Positions 1-10,705 are shown, counted from the stretch's first letter. The stretch: 64,000 bases of DNA from Glaciecola sp. KUL10 (GCF_003203515.1 NZ_BGNG01000002.1:124001-188000), one strand, 5' to 3'. Program-made: numbers and translations. The notes: generated by a model not told the origin, from the sequence alone.

Positions 1-57
1 AAACGAAATTGAGACTTGTTTAAGCTATTACGAAAAATAGCTTACGTCTCTCGTTTT
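1..57. repeat. Large imperfect inverted repeat at window edge
   Basis: Three nested complementary arms are visible: 1-6 with 51-56, 11-15 with 46-50, and 21-29 (TAAGCTATT) with 36-44 (AATAGCTTA) around a 6-base loop. Together they can fold into a long bulged hairpin, and the structure may extend left of the window. It could be the 3' end of a structured RNA or a terminator of the preceding gene, although no long T tract follows directly. The function is not determinable here. Confidence 0.55.
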
Positions 58-79
58 GTTGTAATACTAAGACATCAGT

Positions 80-98
80 CGCAAGTCCTAGACTTGCG
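80..98. repeat. Perfect 8-bp inverted repeat upstream of ppa
   Basis: CGCAAGTC and GACTTGCG flank a 3-base CTA loop. It lies 78 bases before the ppa start and upstream of a TATAAT hexamer at 132-137 that could be the ppa -10 box. It may be a terminator stem for an upstream transcript or a regulator site. No T tract follows, so I favour neither. Confidence 0.45.
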
Positions 99-175
99 AA
101 TGTTTGTCTTTATAGTTGTGGTGGTTTTTCTTATAATCGCGCCAGTTTTTAATAAAGTTAATTAGGATAAGTCAA

Positions 176-709
176 ATGAGCTTAAATGATGTGCCTGCGG
201 GTAAGAACCTTCCGGATGAAGTGAACGTTATTATTGAAATCCCAGCTTACTCATCGCCAGTTAAGTATGAAGTAGATAAAGACACCGGTGCTTTATTCGT
301 AGACCGTTTTATGGCGACATGCATGCAGTACCCAGCCAACTACGGTTACGTTAATAAAACCTTATCTGATGATGGTGACCCAGTAGATGTGCTTGTAATG
401 TCGCCGCATCCTTTGATTGCAGGTTCAGTCATCAAGTGTCGCCCAGTTGGCGTGCTCAATATGACTGATGAATCTGGACAGGATGCAAAGGTTATTGCTG
501 TTCCTGTTGATAAGCTTTCTTCAATTTATACTGATGTGAAGAACATTGAAGACGTTCCAGCATTACTAAAAAGCCAAATCGAGCACTTTTTCAGTCACTA
601 CAAAGATTTAGAAAAAGGTAAGTGGGTAAAAATTGAAGGTTGGGCTGATGTTGATGCAGCCAAGGCTGAAATTACCTCTAGTGTCGAAAGATATAATACA
701 GGCGCTTAA
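176..709 (+). CDS. ppa: Inorganic pyrophosphatase (family I)
   Basis: Soluble cytoplasmic enzyme hydrolysing pyrophosphate to two phosphates, which pulls nucleotide and aminoacyl-tRNA synthesis forward. The 177-aa length is typical of bacterial family I enzymes. The signature DGDPVDVLV, with its metal-binding aspartates, is at about residues 65-73, and the conserved YPANYGYV stretch lies just before it. The ATG follows AGGA (ttaggataagtcaa) at good spacing. The gene appears monocistronic: it has its own upstream spacer with a TATAAT hexamer and is followed within 25 bases by a strong intrinsic terminator. Identification is firm. Confidence 0.97.
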   Translation: MSLNDVPAGKNLPDEVNVIIEIPAYSSPVKYEVDKDTGALFVDRFMATCMQYPANYGYVNKTLSDDGDPVDVLVMSPHPLIAGSVIKCRPVGVLNMTDESGQDAKVIAVPVDKLSSIYTDVKNIEDVPALLKSQIEHFFSHYKDLEKGKWVKIEGWADVDAAKAEITSSVERYNTGA

Positions 710-732
710 TTCTACTTTTGTGTCATAATATG

Positions 733-757
733 AAGTCCGCTTAGTGCGGACTTTTTT
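733..757 (+). terminator. Rho-independent terminator of ppa
   Basis: An 8-bp stem AAGTCCGC/GCGGACTT with a 5-base loop (ttagt) runs directly into a T tract. It lies 24 bases after the ppa stop codon, as expected for a single-gene transcript. Confidence 0.9.
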
Positions 758-801
758 GTATCCAAATAAAAAATAGATGAAAACCATTGAAGGGTGGGTA
801 G

Positions 802-1266
802 ATGAAAAAATATTTGTTAGCTTGTTTTACCTTGATTTCGCTCTTTGCTCAGGCACAACAACCCCTTGAATTATATTGGGAAGATATGGTGCCTAAAGAC
901 TACGTAGTTCCACCCGTAGACGTCAATCACAATGGTAATATGTCTCAAGTTGAACCTAACGCCCCTTTAGTGTTAGCCCTAAACAATCAATATGTAAAAA
1001 TTCCAGGCTTTGTTGTCCCCCTTGAAGGTGACGCAGACAGCATAACTGAATTTCTGCTTGTGCCTTACTTTGGTGCATGTGTGCATGTGCCTCCGCCGCC
1101 ATCAAATCAAATAGTTTATGTAAAATTTTCTGAAGGTGTGCCGATAGATAACTTATATGACGCGGTTTGGGTCACTGGAAAGTTGTCTACTGATGGCTGG
1201 GTGGGTGACATAGCAAGCGTTGGTTACACACTTGCAGGTGAGAGTGTTATTGACTTTGAAGGTTAG
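802..1266 (+). CDS. DUF3299 family periplasmic protein
   Basis: A 154-aa protein with a cleavable signal peptide (hydrophobic stretch residues 4-16, ending FAQA before QQP). The conserved core of the DUF3299 family is plain: an IPGFVVPLE strand at about residues 73-81 and FLLVPYFGACVHVPPPPSNQ at about 95-114, with the single core cysteine. The family's biochemical role is not known to me; relatives often lie beside ABC transporter or lipoprotein genes in gammaproteobacteria. Here the gene stands alone between the ppa terminator and a chemoreceptor. ATG 802 follows AGGGTGGG at close spacing. Confidence 0.8.
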   Translation: MKKYLLACFTLISLFAQAQQPLELYWEDMVPKDYVVPPVDVNHNGNMSQVEPNAPLVLALNNQYVKIPGFVVPLEGDADSITEFLLVPYFGACVHVPPPPSNQIVYVKFSEGVPIDNLYDAVWVTGKLSTDGWVGDIASVGYTLAGESVIDFEG

Positions 1267-1326
1267 TCCCTCGATTCAATAGTATCTTAAAGCCTGTTGA
1301 TTAAGCATGGTTTTTTAGGTGACACA

Positions 1327-2946
1327 ATGAATTTCTTGGCAAGATTATCTATCGCTCAAAAGTTGTTTCTGATTCCAATTATTGGAACAGTTAATTTTCT
1401 TCTTTATGTTGGTATCACTACAAACACAGCTTTTAACAATGTGAGCGTTCTCGAGAAGGCGCGCGACGTCGAATTTCCTGCATTGCTTGCTTCAAGAAAT
1501 GCACTTGTAAGCATGCAAAACGTTAAAGAAAGCTTAAGTAGCGCCGTCACTACGGGTGATGAGGAGAGTCTAGATCGCGCAAACAACCTTGCCGATGATA
1601 CAAGAGAAAACCTTACTGCCATCGTTCAGCTAAACGATGATTTGGCTATGACTGTTACGCCTATCCTGCAATCTTTTGACCGCTATTACGACATCGCTTT
1701 CGGTGTGAGTAAATCAATGGTCGATAACACTGCTGACTTTAGCAAAATCGGGCAACTTAGCACCGAGATGAATGATATATTTGAAAACACAACAAACAAT
1801 TTGACCAGCTTTAGTCAAAGCAGATTGAGTGCGTTCGAAAGCGCAATACAAGAATCAAACGAAGCCGCATCTTCGTTGATATGGGTCGGTTTAGCAATGG
1901 GGCTGATTACCACCTTAGTGTTGTTTGCTACCGCATTCCCTATCGTTTCTAACTTACGAAAAAGCATTGTAGATGTGGTGTCTTCATTGAAAGATATTGC
2001 TCAGGAAGACGGTGATTTGACCGTGCGCATTAATACGAAGAACCAAGATGAAATTGGCGACTTAGTATTCTGGTTCAATCAATTTATTGAAAAGCTACAA
2101 AGGGTTGTGAGGGATATCGGCAATTCAAGCAAGCCGCTTTCAAATCTCGCAGCGAACCTGAATCAGGTCTCCGGTAATGCGCGTCAAACCATCGCTGCAC
2201 AACAAATGTCAGCGGCCGACGCAAAAGCTGCTGTAGATAACATGACACTGAGCGTTGGTGCAGTTGCACAAAGTGCATCCGAAGCTGCTTCGGCAGCAAG
2301 TGAAGCCTCTACTGCTGCAGACGACGGTCAACGTGTGGTAAACCAGACAGTTAATAGTATTCAAAGTTTAGCCGCAAGAGTAGATGAAACAGCGGTTGTA
2401 ATTCGCAAGCTCGAAGAAGATTCGAATCAAGTGGGTGTGGTGCTTGATGTGATTAAGGGCATTGCTGAGCAAACTAATTTGCTGGCATTAAACGCAGCTA
2501 TAGAGGCGGCTCGTGCTGGTGAGCAAGGTCGTGGTTTTGCAGTTGTTGCTGATGAGGTAAGAACACTTGCTTCTAGAACGCAACAGTCGACTGAGGAAAT
2601 TCAAGCGACGATCGAACAGTTGCAAAATGCAGCTAGATCCGCAGTAACAGTGATGGCGAAAGGAACAGAGCAAGCAACTGTGAGTGTTGACGAAGCAAAT
2701 AAAGCGGGCTCAAGTTTGATAGCGATTACTGAAACAATCACAAGAATTACCCAGATGAACGACCAGATTGCTAATTCTACAGGTGAGCAACAAGCCGTTG
2801 CAGACACCATTTCTGCAAACGTGGATGACATTAACTCCAGAACAGAAGATACAGCCTCTAGTTCTGAGCAATTGAGTCATGTCAGTGATGAGTTGGAGCA
2901 ATTAGCCAATGACTTTAACAAGATTATGCAGCAATTTAAGTACTAA
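1327..2946 (+). CDS. Methyl-accepting chemotaxis protein
   Basis: Inner-membrane chemoreceptor of 539 aa. The order is: first membrane helix (about 11-29), a periplasmic helical ligand domain of about 150 residues, second membrane helix (about 183-207), HAMP domain, then the long cytoplasmic signalling coiled coil. The invariant hairpin tip ([20 protein letters not shown]) is at about 379-398, followed by [12 protein letters not shown]. It should signal through CheA/CheW. No C-terminal CheR/CheB-tethering pentapeptide is seen. I chose ATG 1327 because AGGTGA (1317-1322) sits just before it; an in-frame TTG at 1297 would add ten unlikely residues. The ligand cannot be told from sequence. Confidence 0.93.
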   Translation: MNFLARLSIAQKLFLIPIIGTVNFLLYVGITTNTAFNNVSVLEKARDVEFPALLASRNALVSMQNVKESLSSAVTTGDEESLDRANNLADDTRENLTAIVQLNDDLAMTVTPILQSFDRYYDIAFGVSKSMVDNTADFSKIGQLSTEMNDIFENTTNNLTSFSQSRLSAFESAIQESNEAASSLIWVGLAMGLITTLVLFATAFPIVSNLRKSIVDVVSSLKDIAQEDGDLTVRINTKNQDEIGDLVFWFNQFIEKLQRVVRDIGNSSKPLSNLAANLNQVSGNARQTIAAQQMSAADAKAAVDNMTLSVGAVAQSASEAASAASEASTAADDGQRVVNQTVNSIQSLAARVDETAVVIRKLEEDSNQVGVVLDVIKGIAEQTNLLALNAAIEAARAGEQGRGFAVVADEVRTLASRTQQSTEEIQATIEQLQNAARSAVTVMAKGTEQATVSVDEANKAGSSLIAITETITRITQMNDQIANSTGEQQAVADTISANVDDINSRTEDTASSSEQLSHVSDELEQLANDFNKIMQQFKY

Positions 2947-2984
2947 TACAGATACCCGAAGTATGTCTTAATAAGCGTTTGAGC

Positions 2985-3698
2985 TTATCGAGATAAATTA
3001 AAAATGCGTTCAGCAGGGTTGAATAATACCCAAGAAGTCAGAATGTACTTATCGTGGCTAATCGGCACATTACCGCGATGTGTATGCGTAAATCCGCTCG
3101 GTGCTATCACCATTCTGCCTGTTTTGGGCTTTATCTTTTCTTTTTGGTAATAGAATTCAGTTTCTCCGCCTTCATCAACGTCATTTAGATAAAACATAAA
3201 TAAAAGGTTGCGATGCAAGGGCTCTACGCTACCTTGTTGCGGATAGTTTTCAGAATGCCAATATGGATATCCGCCATCTCCAGCCGTATAACGTTGTGCA
3301 TTTATATCGCCTAGGCGAAATAGGTGTTCAACCAAAGCAGGTATGCTAGGAGCTCCTAAAGTGTCAAAGTTTTCATCAGTTAATGCCACAGGCGCTTTTG
3401 TGTCTGGATCGGCCATTGTTAACGCTATTGGCCCTATCAAAGCAAAGTGAAAGTCTTTAAAGTACTCAAAAATATGGTGAGTCGTATACTGCAATACTTG
3501 CTGGTTCAGCTGTTGGAATTCTTGATGTCTAGAGATGGAAACATCTGTTGACTTCTTCATTGCCTCATTTACGCCGCCACCTGTTCGACCAGGCATAAGG
3601 TGCTGACTTTGTTCAAAGGTACTGATGATTTGCTTACAAAGTGATTGAGGAATCGCATCGTCAATCACTCTTATAAAGTCTTTGGTGTAATGGCTCAC
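2985..3698 (-). CDS. 2OG-Fe(II) oxygenase (prolyl 4-hydroxylase-like)
   Basis: A 237-aa soluble protein with the double-stranded beta-helix core of 2-oxoglutarate/Fe(II) dioxygenases. The iron-binding HxE/D...H pattern can be read as HSE at about residues 143-145 and a distal His in FTHTHRG near 203-206; the fold's NLLFMFYLNDVDEGGETEF stretch is typical of prolyl-4-hydroxylase-like members. No signal peptide. It is the last gene of a probable uvrA-thioesterase-oxygenase transcript, 36 bases after the thioesterase. The substrate is unknown; the location does not imply a role in DNA repair. Confidence 0.8.
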   Translation of the reverse strand: MSHYTKDFIRVIDDAIPQSLCKQIISTFEQSQHLMPGRTGGGVNEAMKKSTDVSISRHQEFQQLNQQVLQYTTHHIFEYFKDFHFALIGPIALTMADPDTKAPVALTDENFDTLGAPSIPALVEHLFRLGDINAQRYTAGDGGYPYWHSENYPQQGSVEPLHRNLLFMFYLNDVDEGGETEFYYQKEKIKPKTGRMVIAPSGFTHTHRGNVPISHDKYILTSWVLFNPAERIFNLSR

Positions 3699-3734
3699 AT
3701 CACTTCCTTGTTATAATTAATTTCTTTAAAGGAT

Positions 3735-4127
3735 TTAGTCTACAAAAATAGCTTTGAGTTTGTCGCGGACCTCATCGGGTATCGGCGACGCCTTTTGTCG
3801 CTTATAGTCAAAGTGGACAAGTGTGGTTTCACCTTTTGCTTTAAGCTGATCACTCTGCCAAACTTCTTGATAGACTCTAAACGAACTATTTCCAATTTTG
3901 TTAACGCCAGTTTTTATTTCCACCGCTTCACCTAAATAGATTTGAAGTAAAAAGTCGACATTATAGTTGGCGAGTATCAATGGCCAATTATCTAAATCTA
4001 GCTCCGGCGTAAACCATTTAAAGATAGGCATACGCGCAGTTTCAAACCAACCAACGATGGCTGTGTTACTGACGTGTTTCAGCGCGTCGGTTTCATAAAA
4101 TCTCACATCAAATGTAGTACTTAGCAT
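3735..4127 (-). CDS. Acyl-CoA thioesterase, 4HBT hotdog family (YbgC-like)
   Basis: A 130-aa hotdog-fold protein. The 4-hydroxybenzoyl-CoA thioesterase pattern is clear at residues 9-27: FYETDALKHVSN then WFETAR, with the catalytic Asp in YETD. The body (DFLLQIYLGEAVEIKTGVNKIGNSSFRV, read in two pieces) is the usual central strand and helix region. It probably hydrolyses short or medium acyl-CoA thioesters in the cytoplasm. The start ATG lies 28 bases after the uvrA stop and follows AAAGGTGATAAG on the minus strand, supporting co-transcription with uvrA. Confidence 0.85.
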   Translation of the reverse strand: MLSTTFDVRFYETDALKHVSNTAIVGWFETARMPIFKWFTPELDLDNWPLILANYNVDFLLQIYLGEAVEIKTGVNKIGNSSFRVYQEVWQSDQLKAKGETTLVHFDYKRQKASPIPDEVRDKLKAIFVD

Positions 4128-4155
4128 AGTCTTATCACCTTTAAATCACTTAGCT

Positions 4156-6978
4156 TCAAATCATAGATTTTAGGAATGAACCTGTATGAGATTTCTTAAT
4201 CTTGCATATTTGTTCTGGTGTACCTTCTGCGATAATCAAACCACCGCCAGAACCGCCTTCTGGTCCTAAATCGACTATCCAATCAGCAGTTTTAACGACG
4301 TCTAAGTTATGCTCGATAACTACAACCGTATTGCCGTGGTCGCGAAGTCTATGCAATACCTCGAGCAACTGTTTAATATCATGAAAATGCAAGCCGGTGG
4401 TCGGTTCATCAAGGATATAAAGTGTTTGACCAGTGTCGCGTTTCGACAGTTCTTTAGCTAGCTTAACTCGCTGGGCCTCTCCACCCGATAGTGTTGTTGC
4501 GGATTGACCTAACCTGATATACGAAAGCCCCACATCCATAAGGGTTTGTAGTTTGCGCGAAATAGCAGGGATGGCATCAAAGAAATCACGTGCATCTTCA
4601 ACTGTCATCTCTAATACTTCATGAATATTCTTATTTTTATACTTTATCTCGAGCGTTTCGCGATTGTATCGTTTGCCAGCACACACATCGCAAGGGACGT
4701 ATACATCAGGTAGAAAGTGCATTTCTACTTTGATTAAACCATCGCCTTGGCAGGCTTCACAGCGTCCGCCTTTGACGTTAAAACTAAAACGTCCCGGTTT
4801 ATAGCCGCGAGATCGCGCCTCTTGTGTCCCTGCAAACATTTCACGGATAGGTGTGAAAATACCGGCATACGTGGCTGGGTTTGAGCGCGGCGTTCTGCCA
4901 ATTGGACTTTGGTCAATATCGACCACTTTATCCATGAGTTCTAGGCCTGTGATACTTTTATACGGAGCTGGTTCGTTAACAGTCGCACGATTAAGTTCGC
5001 GTTGGGCGATACGATAAAAAGTATCGTTGATTAAGGTTGATTTGCCAGAGCCTGAAACACCCGTAATACAGGTCATGACACCAACAGGGATTTTCAGATT
5101 TACATTTTGAAGGTTATTACCTGTTGCGCCTTTTAAATCGATCCATTTATCGTCTTTGGCAGGGTGTCTGATTTTTGGTATTTCAATGCGCTCTCTTCCT
5201 GATAGATATTTTCCAGTAAGTGAGTCTTCACTATTCATGATATCTTCAAGTTTACCTTGCGCGATGATTTGCCCACCATGCACACCTGCACCAGGACCGA
5301 TATCGACAATATGATCAGCTTCTTTGATCGCGTCTTCATCGTGTTCAACAACAATCACTGTGTTACCTAAATCGCGTAAATGGCGAAGTGTTTTAAGCAG
5401 GCGTTCGTTATCGCGTTGATGCAAACCAATAGATGGTTCGTCTAATACATACATGACACCCACAAGTCCTGCCCCGATTTGACTGGCAAGACGGATGCGT
5501 TGAGCTTCACCTCCAGAAAGTGTATCTGCACTGCGAGATAGCGTGAGGTAGTTTAAGCCTACGTTTGCAAGAAACTGCAGGCGATCGATAATTTCTTTTA
5601 ATATTTTTTCAGCGATGGCTGCCTTTTGACCCGTCAATCCTAAACTGTCGAACAAAGAGAGCGCTTCTGAAATCGACATGTTACTGACTTTTGGCAGGTT
5701 AGTTCCTTTGATAAAGACGTTACGAGCTTCCAGTCGCAGTCGTGAGCCTTCGCAACTAGAGCAGTGTTGATGACTCATGTATTTGCCAAGTTCTTCGCGT
5801 ACAGTATTAGACTCAGTTTCACGATAGCGCCTTTCCATATTAGGGATAATTCCCTCAAATGGATGATTGCGCTCCATGATATCGCCGCGCTCATTGATGT
5901 ATTTAAACTGTACCTTGGTACCTTTAGAGCCATACAACACTGTTTCTTTGGCTTTTTTATCGAGTTCAGCAAAGGGCTTTGTTAAGTCAAAACCATAGTG
6001 ATCTGCAACTGACTGGAGCATTTGAAAATAGTAATAGCTGCGTTTATCCCAGCCTCTTATCGCGCCGCCAGATAGGCTTAATTCGTCGTTACTCACGACA
6101 CGATGTGGGTCAAAAAACTGTCTAGTCCCTAGGCCATCACAGGTCTGGCAAGCACCAGCAGGGTTGTTGAATGAAAATATTCTGGGTTCAAGCTCGGTGA
6201 TGCTATAGCCACAATGTGGGCATGCAAAGTTAGCTGAGAAGACTATTTCTTCTTTTGAAGGTTCGTCCATGTATGCGACTTTTGCGCTGCCTGCAGAAAG
6301 CGTCAGTGCTGTCTCGAAAGACTCCGCCAATCTGAGTTGTAAATCATCACGGACTTTAAAGCGGTCAATGACCACTTCAATCGTGTGTTTTTTGTGTAGG
6401 TCGAGTTCGGGTGGATCAGATAAGTCACAGACTTCACCATCGATGCGAGCTCTAATAAAACCTTGAGCTGATAAACCTTCAAGTGTTTTTACATGCTCAC
6501 CTTTACGGTCTTGAACCACGGGTGCAAGCAACATGAGTTTGGTGCCTTCTTCTAGCTCAAGTACGCGATCAACCATTTGACTAACGGTCTGAGCATCAAG
6601 CTCAACATCGTGGTCAGGGCATTTTGGCGTGCCTACGCGAGCAAATAATAGGCGCAGATAATCGTATATTTCAGTAATTGTACCGACGGTTGAACGAGGG
6701 TTGTGTGATGTCGACTTTTGCTCGATAGAAATAGCGGGTGATAAGCCTTCTATGTGGTCAACATCTGGCTTTTCCATCATCGATAAAAATTGACGAGCAT
6801 ATGCCGATAATGACTCAACATAGCGCCTTTGACCTTCTGCATAAAGGGTGTCAAAAGCTAATGAAGATTTACCTGAGCCCGATAATCCCGTGATTACTAC
6901 GAGTTTATCGCGTGGTAGTTCTATGTTGATGTTTTTTAAATTATGCGTGCGCGCACCGCGTACTTCAATTTTGTCCAT
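4156..6978 (-). CDS. uvrA: Excinuclease ABC subunit A
   Basis: Damage-recognition ATPase of nucleotide excision repair, 940 aa, full length for the family. Two ABC modules are visible: Walker A motifs [12 protein letters not shown] (about residue 31) and [13 protein letters not shown] (about 640), each with an LSGGEAQR signature. Two zinc-finger cysteine sets (CPHC...CQTC and CEAC...CDVC) are complete. It works with UvrB and UvrC encoded elsewhere. The gene is divergent from the MFS gene across 285 bases. In many gammaproteobacteria uvrA is SOS-regulated; only one half of a LexA box (TATACAGT, 7094-7101) is visible upstream, so this is uncertain here. Confidence 0.98.
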   Translation of the reverse strand: MDKIEVRGARTHNLKNINIELPRDKLVVITGLSGSGKSSLAFDTLYAEGQRRYVESLSAYARQFLSMMEKPDVDHIEGLSPAISIEQKSTSHNPRSTVGTITEIYDYLRLLFARVGTPKCPDHDVELDAQTVSQMVDRVLELEEGTKLMLLAPVVQDRKGEHVKTLEGLSAQGFIRARIDGEVCDLSDPPELDLHKKHTIEVVIDRFKVRDDLQLRLAESFETALTLSAGSAKVAYMDEPSKEEIVFSANFACPHCGYSITELEPRIFSFNNPAGACQTCDGLGTRQFFDPHRVVSNDELSLSGGAIRGWDKRSYYYFQMLQSVADHYGFDLTKPFAELDKKAKETVLYGSKGTKVQFKYINERGDIMERNHPFEGIIPNMERRYRETESNTVREELGKYMSHQHCSSCEGSRLRLEARNVFIKGTNLPKVSNMSISEALSLFDSLGLTGQKAAIAEKILKEIIDRLQFLANVGLNYLTLSRSADTLSGGEAQRIRLASQIGAGLVGVMYVLDEPSIGLHQRDNERLLKTLRHLRDLGNTVIVVEHDEDAIKEADHIVDIGPGAGVHGGQIIAQGKLEDIMNSEDSLTGKYLSGRERIEIPKIRHPAKDDKWIDLKGATGNNLQNVNLKIPVGVMTCITGVSGSGKSTLINDTFYRIAQRELNRATVNEPAPYKSITGLELMDKVVDIDQSPIGRTPRSNPATYAGIFTPIREMFAGTQEARSRGYKPGRFSFNVKGGRCEACQGDGLIKVEMHFLPDVYVPCDVCAGKRYNRETLEIKYKNKNIHEVLEMTVEDARDFFDAIPAISRKLQTLMDVGLSYIRLGQSATTLSGGEAQRVKLAKELSKRDTGQTLYILDEPTTGLHFHDIKQLLEVLHRLRDHGNTVVVIEHNLDVVKTADWIVDLGPEGGSGGGLIIAEGTPEQICKIKKSHTGSFLKSMI

Positions 6979-7263
6979 GCTGCCCTAGCTTTAGTAGTCG
7001 CTAAATCAATCGACCATTATGACATACATCTATAAAAAAATGAGCCTTTATGGTTAATCAAAGCGATAGAAATTACTATTCGATAGCTACGTGTATACAG
7101 TTGCTTAGATCATGTGATTAAAGGATTAACTTAGAGTGATTTTCTAATGCTAGGATTGTGTTAATATGCGCGCTTTTATGAATTGTTCGCGCATAGAAAG
7201 CCTTTAAGGCTTGTATGCTTCCTATTATTCAATCTACGTTTTATGGATGAGAAGTAACCGAAA

Positions 7264-8640
7264 TTGAACGCACTTGAAATACGCGCCGCGATAAGTCTAG
7301 CCTTCGTCTATGTTATGAGAATGCTCGGTTTGTTTATGGTGATCCCAGTCATTGCTGTCGCAGCAGTGAAATTTCCGGACTATTCCCCCTTGTGGGTGGG
7401 CGTTGCCATCGGTGGTTACGGTTTGACTCAAGCCATTTTGCAAATTCCCATGGGAATGGCTTCGGATAAAGTTGGGCGTAAGCCAGTCATTTATTTTGGC
7501 CTGTGTGTATTTATTGTGGGTAGCCTCATAGCGGCTTATGCAGATTCGATGTTAATGCTTACCTTAGGACGAATTTTGCAAGGAATGGGAGCTATTGCGG
7601 GCGCGGTTATGGCACTTGCCGCAGACGTGACTAGAGAATCCCAGCGCACAAAGATAATGGCGATTATCGGCATTTCAATTGGTTTCTCGTTTTATCTTGC
7701 CTTGCTGCTTGGGCCATTTGTATCAGCAAGCTTTGGATTGCAGGGCATATTTTTTGTCACTGCAGTAGGTGCTAGCTTGTGCTTGCCGATGATAAAATGG
7801 GGCGTTAAAACTTCTAATACATATGCACCTACAGGCGACTCGTTACCTAATCGAGCAGCACTTAGAGAGATGTTTAAGCATCCACAATTATGGCGATTTA
7901 ACCTATCGGTTTTATTAATTCATTTGTTGATCACTAGTTTCTTTGTTCAGGTACCTAGATTGCTTGCAACTGCTGACTTTGAACTGAGTGAGCATTGGAA
8001 AATCTATACCCCTATTTTGATTCTCTCAATTGTATTAATGGTTGTGTTGATGCGCCTTTCTGACGCGTTATCTAGAAAACGTGTTTTTATGATTTCTCTT
8101 GGGTTGATGGCGTTTGCTTTTATTTTACTCGTAAATATGACAAATCAGGTCTTATCCGTTGATTGGACTTGGATTGTGATTGCAGGGATTTTGTTTTTCG
8201 CAGGTTTCAACTATATGGAAGCGAATTTACCCGCCATGGTTTCTTCGATTGCGCCTGCTGGGCAAAAAGGTACAGCAATGGGGCTGTATGCCAGCTTTCA
8301 GTTTTTTGGTGCCTTTGCCGGCGGTGTATTGACCGGTGCACTTATCCAATGGGTTTCTACATTGGCTGTTTATTTGTTTTGTTTACTTGTGATTGTTGCA
8401 CTTGGTCTGATTATAAACAGTGTAAAGGCCGTTGATAAAACGGCTAGGTTCGCGCTTGAACTAAATGAGTGTGATAAACGCAATATGGCCAAAGTATTCG
8501 AATACGAGTCTGCACTTCGTCAAGTTGAGGGTGTTGTAGAAGTAAATGTTTCGGAAGCTGATAGCGCGATTTATGTTAAAGCCGCGTTTAAAAAAGTGAG
8601 CTTAGATCAATTGTATACAGCGATTGGTCGAAAGATTTAA
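7264..8640 (+). CDS. MFS transporter with C-terminal YAM-like domain (YajR type)
   Basis: A 458-aa major-facilitator protein. Twelve hydrophobic segments span about residues 10-400, with the MFS loop motif GMASDKVGRKP near residues 64-74. A soluble tail of about 60 residues (from NECDKRNM) has the ferredoxin-like pattern of the YajR YAM domain, ending in QLYTAIGRKI. The substrate is unknown; probably proton-coupled efflux. The start is TTG 7264, which keeps the first helix whole; the next ATG (7315) would remove part of it. Divergent from uvrA. In relatives this gene is normally followed directly by ssb, but here about 9.6 kb intervenes. Confidence 0.88.
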   Translation: MNALEIRAAISLAFVYVMRMLGLFMVIPVIAVAAVKFPDYSPLWVGVAIGGYGLTQAILQIPMGMASDKVGRKPVIYFGLCVFIVGSLIAAYADSMLMLTLGRILQGMGAIAGAVMALAADVTRESQRTKIMAIIGISIGFSFYLALLLGPFVSASFGLQGIFFVTAVGASLCLPMIKWGVKTSNTYAPTGDSLPNRAALREMFKHPQLWRFNLSVLLIHLLITSFFVQVPRLLATADFELSEHWKIYTPILILSIVLMVVLMRLSDALSRKRVFMISLGLMAFAFILLVNMTNQVLSVDWTWIVIAGILFFAGFNYMEANLPAMVSSIAPAGQKGTAMGLYASFQFFGAFAGGVLTGALIQWVSTLAVYLFCLLVIVALGLIINSVKAVDKTARFALELNECDKRNMAKVFEYESALRQVEGVVEVNVSEADSAIYVKAAFKKVSLDQLYTAIGRKI

Positions 8641-8758
8641 GTTGAACCCTAATCTATTTATAGAGTCTATATTAAATATTTAACGAGTCGTGTGTTTGTT
8701 TCAAATGCTCTGAATATTCTGTTACACATTAATACTGCTAAAAGGGTGACCAACGAGA

Positions 8759-9349
8759 GTGATTAGACTTATTATTCCTATCCTAGCTTTAATCTATGCT
8801 TTAGTTTTTTCGTTTAGTTTGCAGGCTCAAACTCCTGTGTCAACACCCAGTCAGCAACTGCAAGTTTATGATTGCACGGGTGTAAAGTTAGATGAAGTAG
8901 ATCCGCAGTCGCTAACCAAAGCAGAGCAGCTGGCATTGTTGGATGGTGCTTTACTCGATTCTGTAGATCGTTACAGTAGTTGTATTAATCAAGTACAGAA
9001 TAACATGGCAGGTGGAGGCGGCGCTGCAGGTGGCGGGGGTGTTTCAGGTGGTGATCAGGAAGGCACGAACGCGCAAGCTGAATCAATTGCTCAAGCGCCT
9101 GCAGAATCCGAAGAACAGACTGAACAAAACGTGAGCGATGCCTCTGAACAAATTGAATCAATTGAAGATGAGCAAAGCAATCCTAAACAACACAACGGTA
9201 GAAACAAGACAAAAGCAGGGATTGTTAAACCGAAAGATAACGACGCGATTATATGTCAGATCCTTTATGACGCTATCGCGGGTGAGCAGGATGAAGTCAC
9301 TCGAAAAGGACTCCAAGCTCAATACAATGATTATAAGTGCGGACGCTAA
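8759..9349 (+). CDS. Secreted Gly-rich/acidic protein, unknown function
   Basis: A 196-aa protein I do not recognise. It has a signal peptide (hydrophobic residues 3-21, then LQAQT). Four cysteines are placed in two distant pairs (VYDCTG, SSCIN; IICQIL, YKCGR), which could form periplasmic disulfides. In the middle lie a glycine-rich stretch (about 81-100) and a long Gln/Glu/Ser-rich acidic linker (about 100-145). The start is GTG 8759, since GTG 8746 is closed by a stop after six codons. It opens the accessory cluster, 56 bases before the lipoprotein gene, and is probably exported to work with the following envelope proteins. Confidence 0.65.
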   Translation: MIRLIIPILALIYALVFSFSLQAQTPVSTPSQQLQVYDCTGVKLDEVDPQSLTKAEQLALLDGALLDSVDRYSSCINQVQNNMAGGGGAAGGGGVSGGDQEGTNAQAESIAQAPAESEEQTEQNVSDASEQIESIEDEQSNPKQHNGRNKTKAGIVKPKDNDAIICQILYDAIAGEQDEVTRKGLQAQYNDYKCGR

Positions 9350-9405
9350 ACAAAGGTGCTTTGTTTAATGCGAATTGCATGGACGCGGCAGCAAAAAGGT
9401 AAATT

Positions 9406-10674
9406 ATGTTAAAGACGACTCAATACATAGCATTTCTATTATTTTCTATTTTATTTTTAAGCGCTTGCGAATCCACTCGTTCAAGTCAGAGAGAACCTCT
9501 ATTGGTTGGCCCTGAATTTGTAAAAGCCAATGATAAACCTGCTGAGAAACGCTACACCCATCAAAGCGATATATTCTTAGACGTTGCGATTCCAGTTTTT
9601 GATCCGGGCTTTCCTATTGATAATAATACAGGGGAAGTTGATTACGAAGAGTTAGGCGAATTAGATATTTGGCCACAACTTAGGCGCACCGAAGCCAAGC
9701 GCTTTGCAATTCAAACCAAAAAAGCGCTTGAGAAAACAAAAGCCTTTGGGTCCATCAGCAATTTGCCAGACGCTAATACCACAGCTGACCTATTCGTTTT
9801 AGGAAAGATAAATCACTCTGACAGTGAGTTGGTTGAGTTGGAAGTCACGGTTGTTGATAGCTCAGGTGAAATTTGGGGCAAAAAAAGCTTTGAACATACC
9901 GTTTCACAGTTCTTTTTTCGAGATCAAATGAACGAAGATAAAAACCCTTACCAACCTGTCTTTAACCAAGTTGCAGATTACGTGTATAGCCTTGCAACTG
10001 AGATGTCAGACGAAGAGCGTCAAGTCATTAAAAATACAACCTTAATGCGCTATGCTCAATACTACTCGCCACAGGAGTTTAGCCAGTATCTTTCGGCCAG
10101 CATTAAAAAGAAAAACGGCCAACGATATTACAAGTTCGACGTGACTGGAATGCCGGCTGAGGGTGATAAAATGATGAGTCGCATCGACACTTTGCGCAAC
10201 CAAGACTTATTGTTTGTTGATAACCTTCAAAATCAATTTGAAGCGTTTGAACAAGAAACCGAAGTGCCTTATCGCACTTGGCAGGAAGAAATGCTACCTG
10301 AACTCGCTAGAATGCGAGAAGCGAGAAAAGAAAGAAACACAAAAGTCGCGTTGGGAGTATTGGCAGGTATCGCAACTGCCGTGCTTGCCAAGAACAGTGG
10401 TTCAACTGCAGGTGAAATCGGCACAGTTGTGGGTGGTATTGCCACTGCATGGTCTTTGAGCGATGCCTTTCAGGCCAACGCTAGTTTGCGCGTTCACAAA
10501 GCCGTAATTGATGAAATGGGGCAGGGTATTGATATAGATTTAAGCCCTACCGTAATGGAATTTGAAGACGAAACCATTGAATTACAAGGCACAGCAAGGG
10601 AGCAGTATCAACAATGGAAAGCGCATTTGCGTGAAATCTATGCACTTGAATCAACACCCGATGTCGACTTGTAA
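9406..10674 (+). CDS. Lipoprotein of the channel/VWA cluster, unknown family
   Basis: A 422-aa lipoprotein: signal peptide followed by lipobox LSAC at residues 18-21. The next 280 residues are mixed alpha/beta with a repeated Lys/Glu-rich character. A basic helix (ARMREARKERNTK) precedes a Gly/Ala-rich hydrophobic stretch at about 308-350 resembling a glycine-zipper membrane segment, and a short C-terminal domain follows. ATG 9406 has AAAAAGG six bases upstream. I know no characterised homologue. Residue +2 after the lipid Cys is Glu, not Asp, so Lol sorting to the outer membrane is likely. Confidence 0.7.
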   Translation: MLKTTQYIAFLLFSILFLSACESTRSSQREPLLVGPEFVKANDKPAEKRYTHQSDIFLDVAIPVFDPGFPIDNNTGEVDYEELGELDIWPQLRRTEAKRFAIQTKKALEKTKAFGSISNLPDANTTADLFVLGKINHSDSELVELEVTVVDSSGEIWGKKSFEHTVSQFFFRDQMNEDKNPYQPVFNQVADYVYSLATEMSDEERQVIKNTTLMRYAQYYSPQEFSQYLSASIKKKNGQRYYKFDVTGMPAEGDKMMSRIDTLRNQDLLFVDNLQNQFEAFEQETEVPYRTWQEEMLPELARMREARKERNTKVALGVLAGIATAVLAKNSGSTAGEIGTVVGGIATAWSLSDAFQANASLRVHKAVIDEMGQGIDIDLSPTVMEFEDETIELQGTAREQYQQWKAHLREIYALESTPDVDL

Positions 10675-10705
10675 TACTTGTTTTAGCCAGTATTGAATCA
10701 ACATA

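Noticed and set aside
2971-2988. Six-bp inverted repeat ATAAGC/GCTTAT after the chemoreceptor gene
   Set aside because: Short stem without a T tract, partly inside the 3' end of the convergent oxygenase gene; too weak for a terminator.
7083-7102. Possible LexA box between uvrA and the MFS gene
   Set aside because: Only the right half (TATACAGT) fits; the left half does not give CTG at the required spacing, so it is not called as a site.
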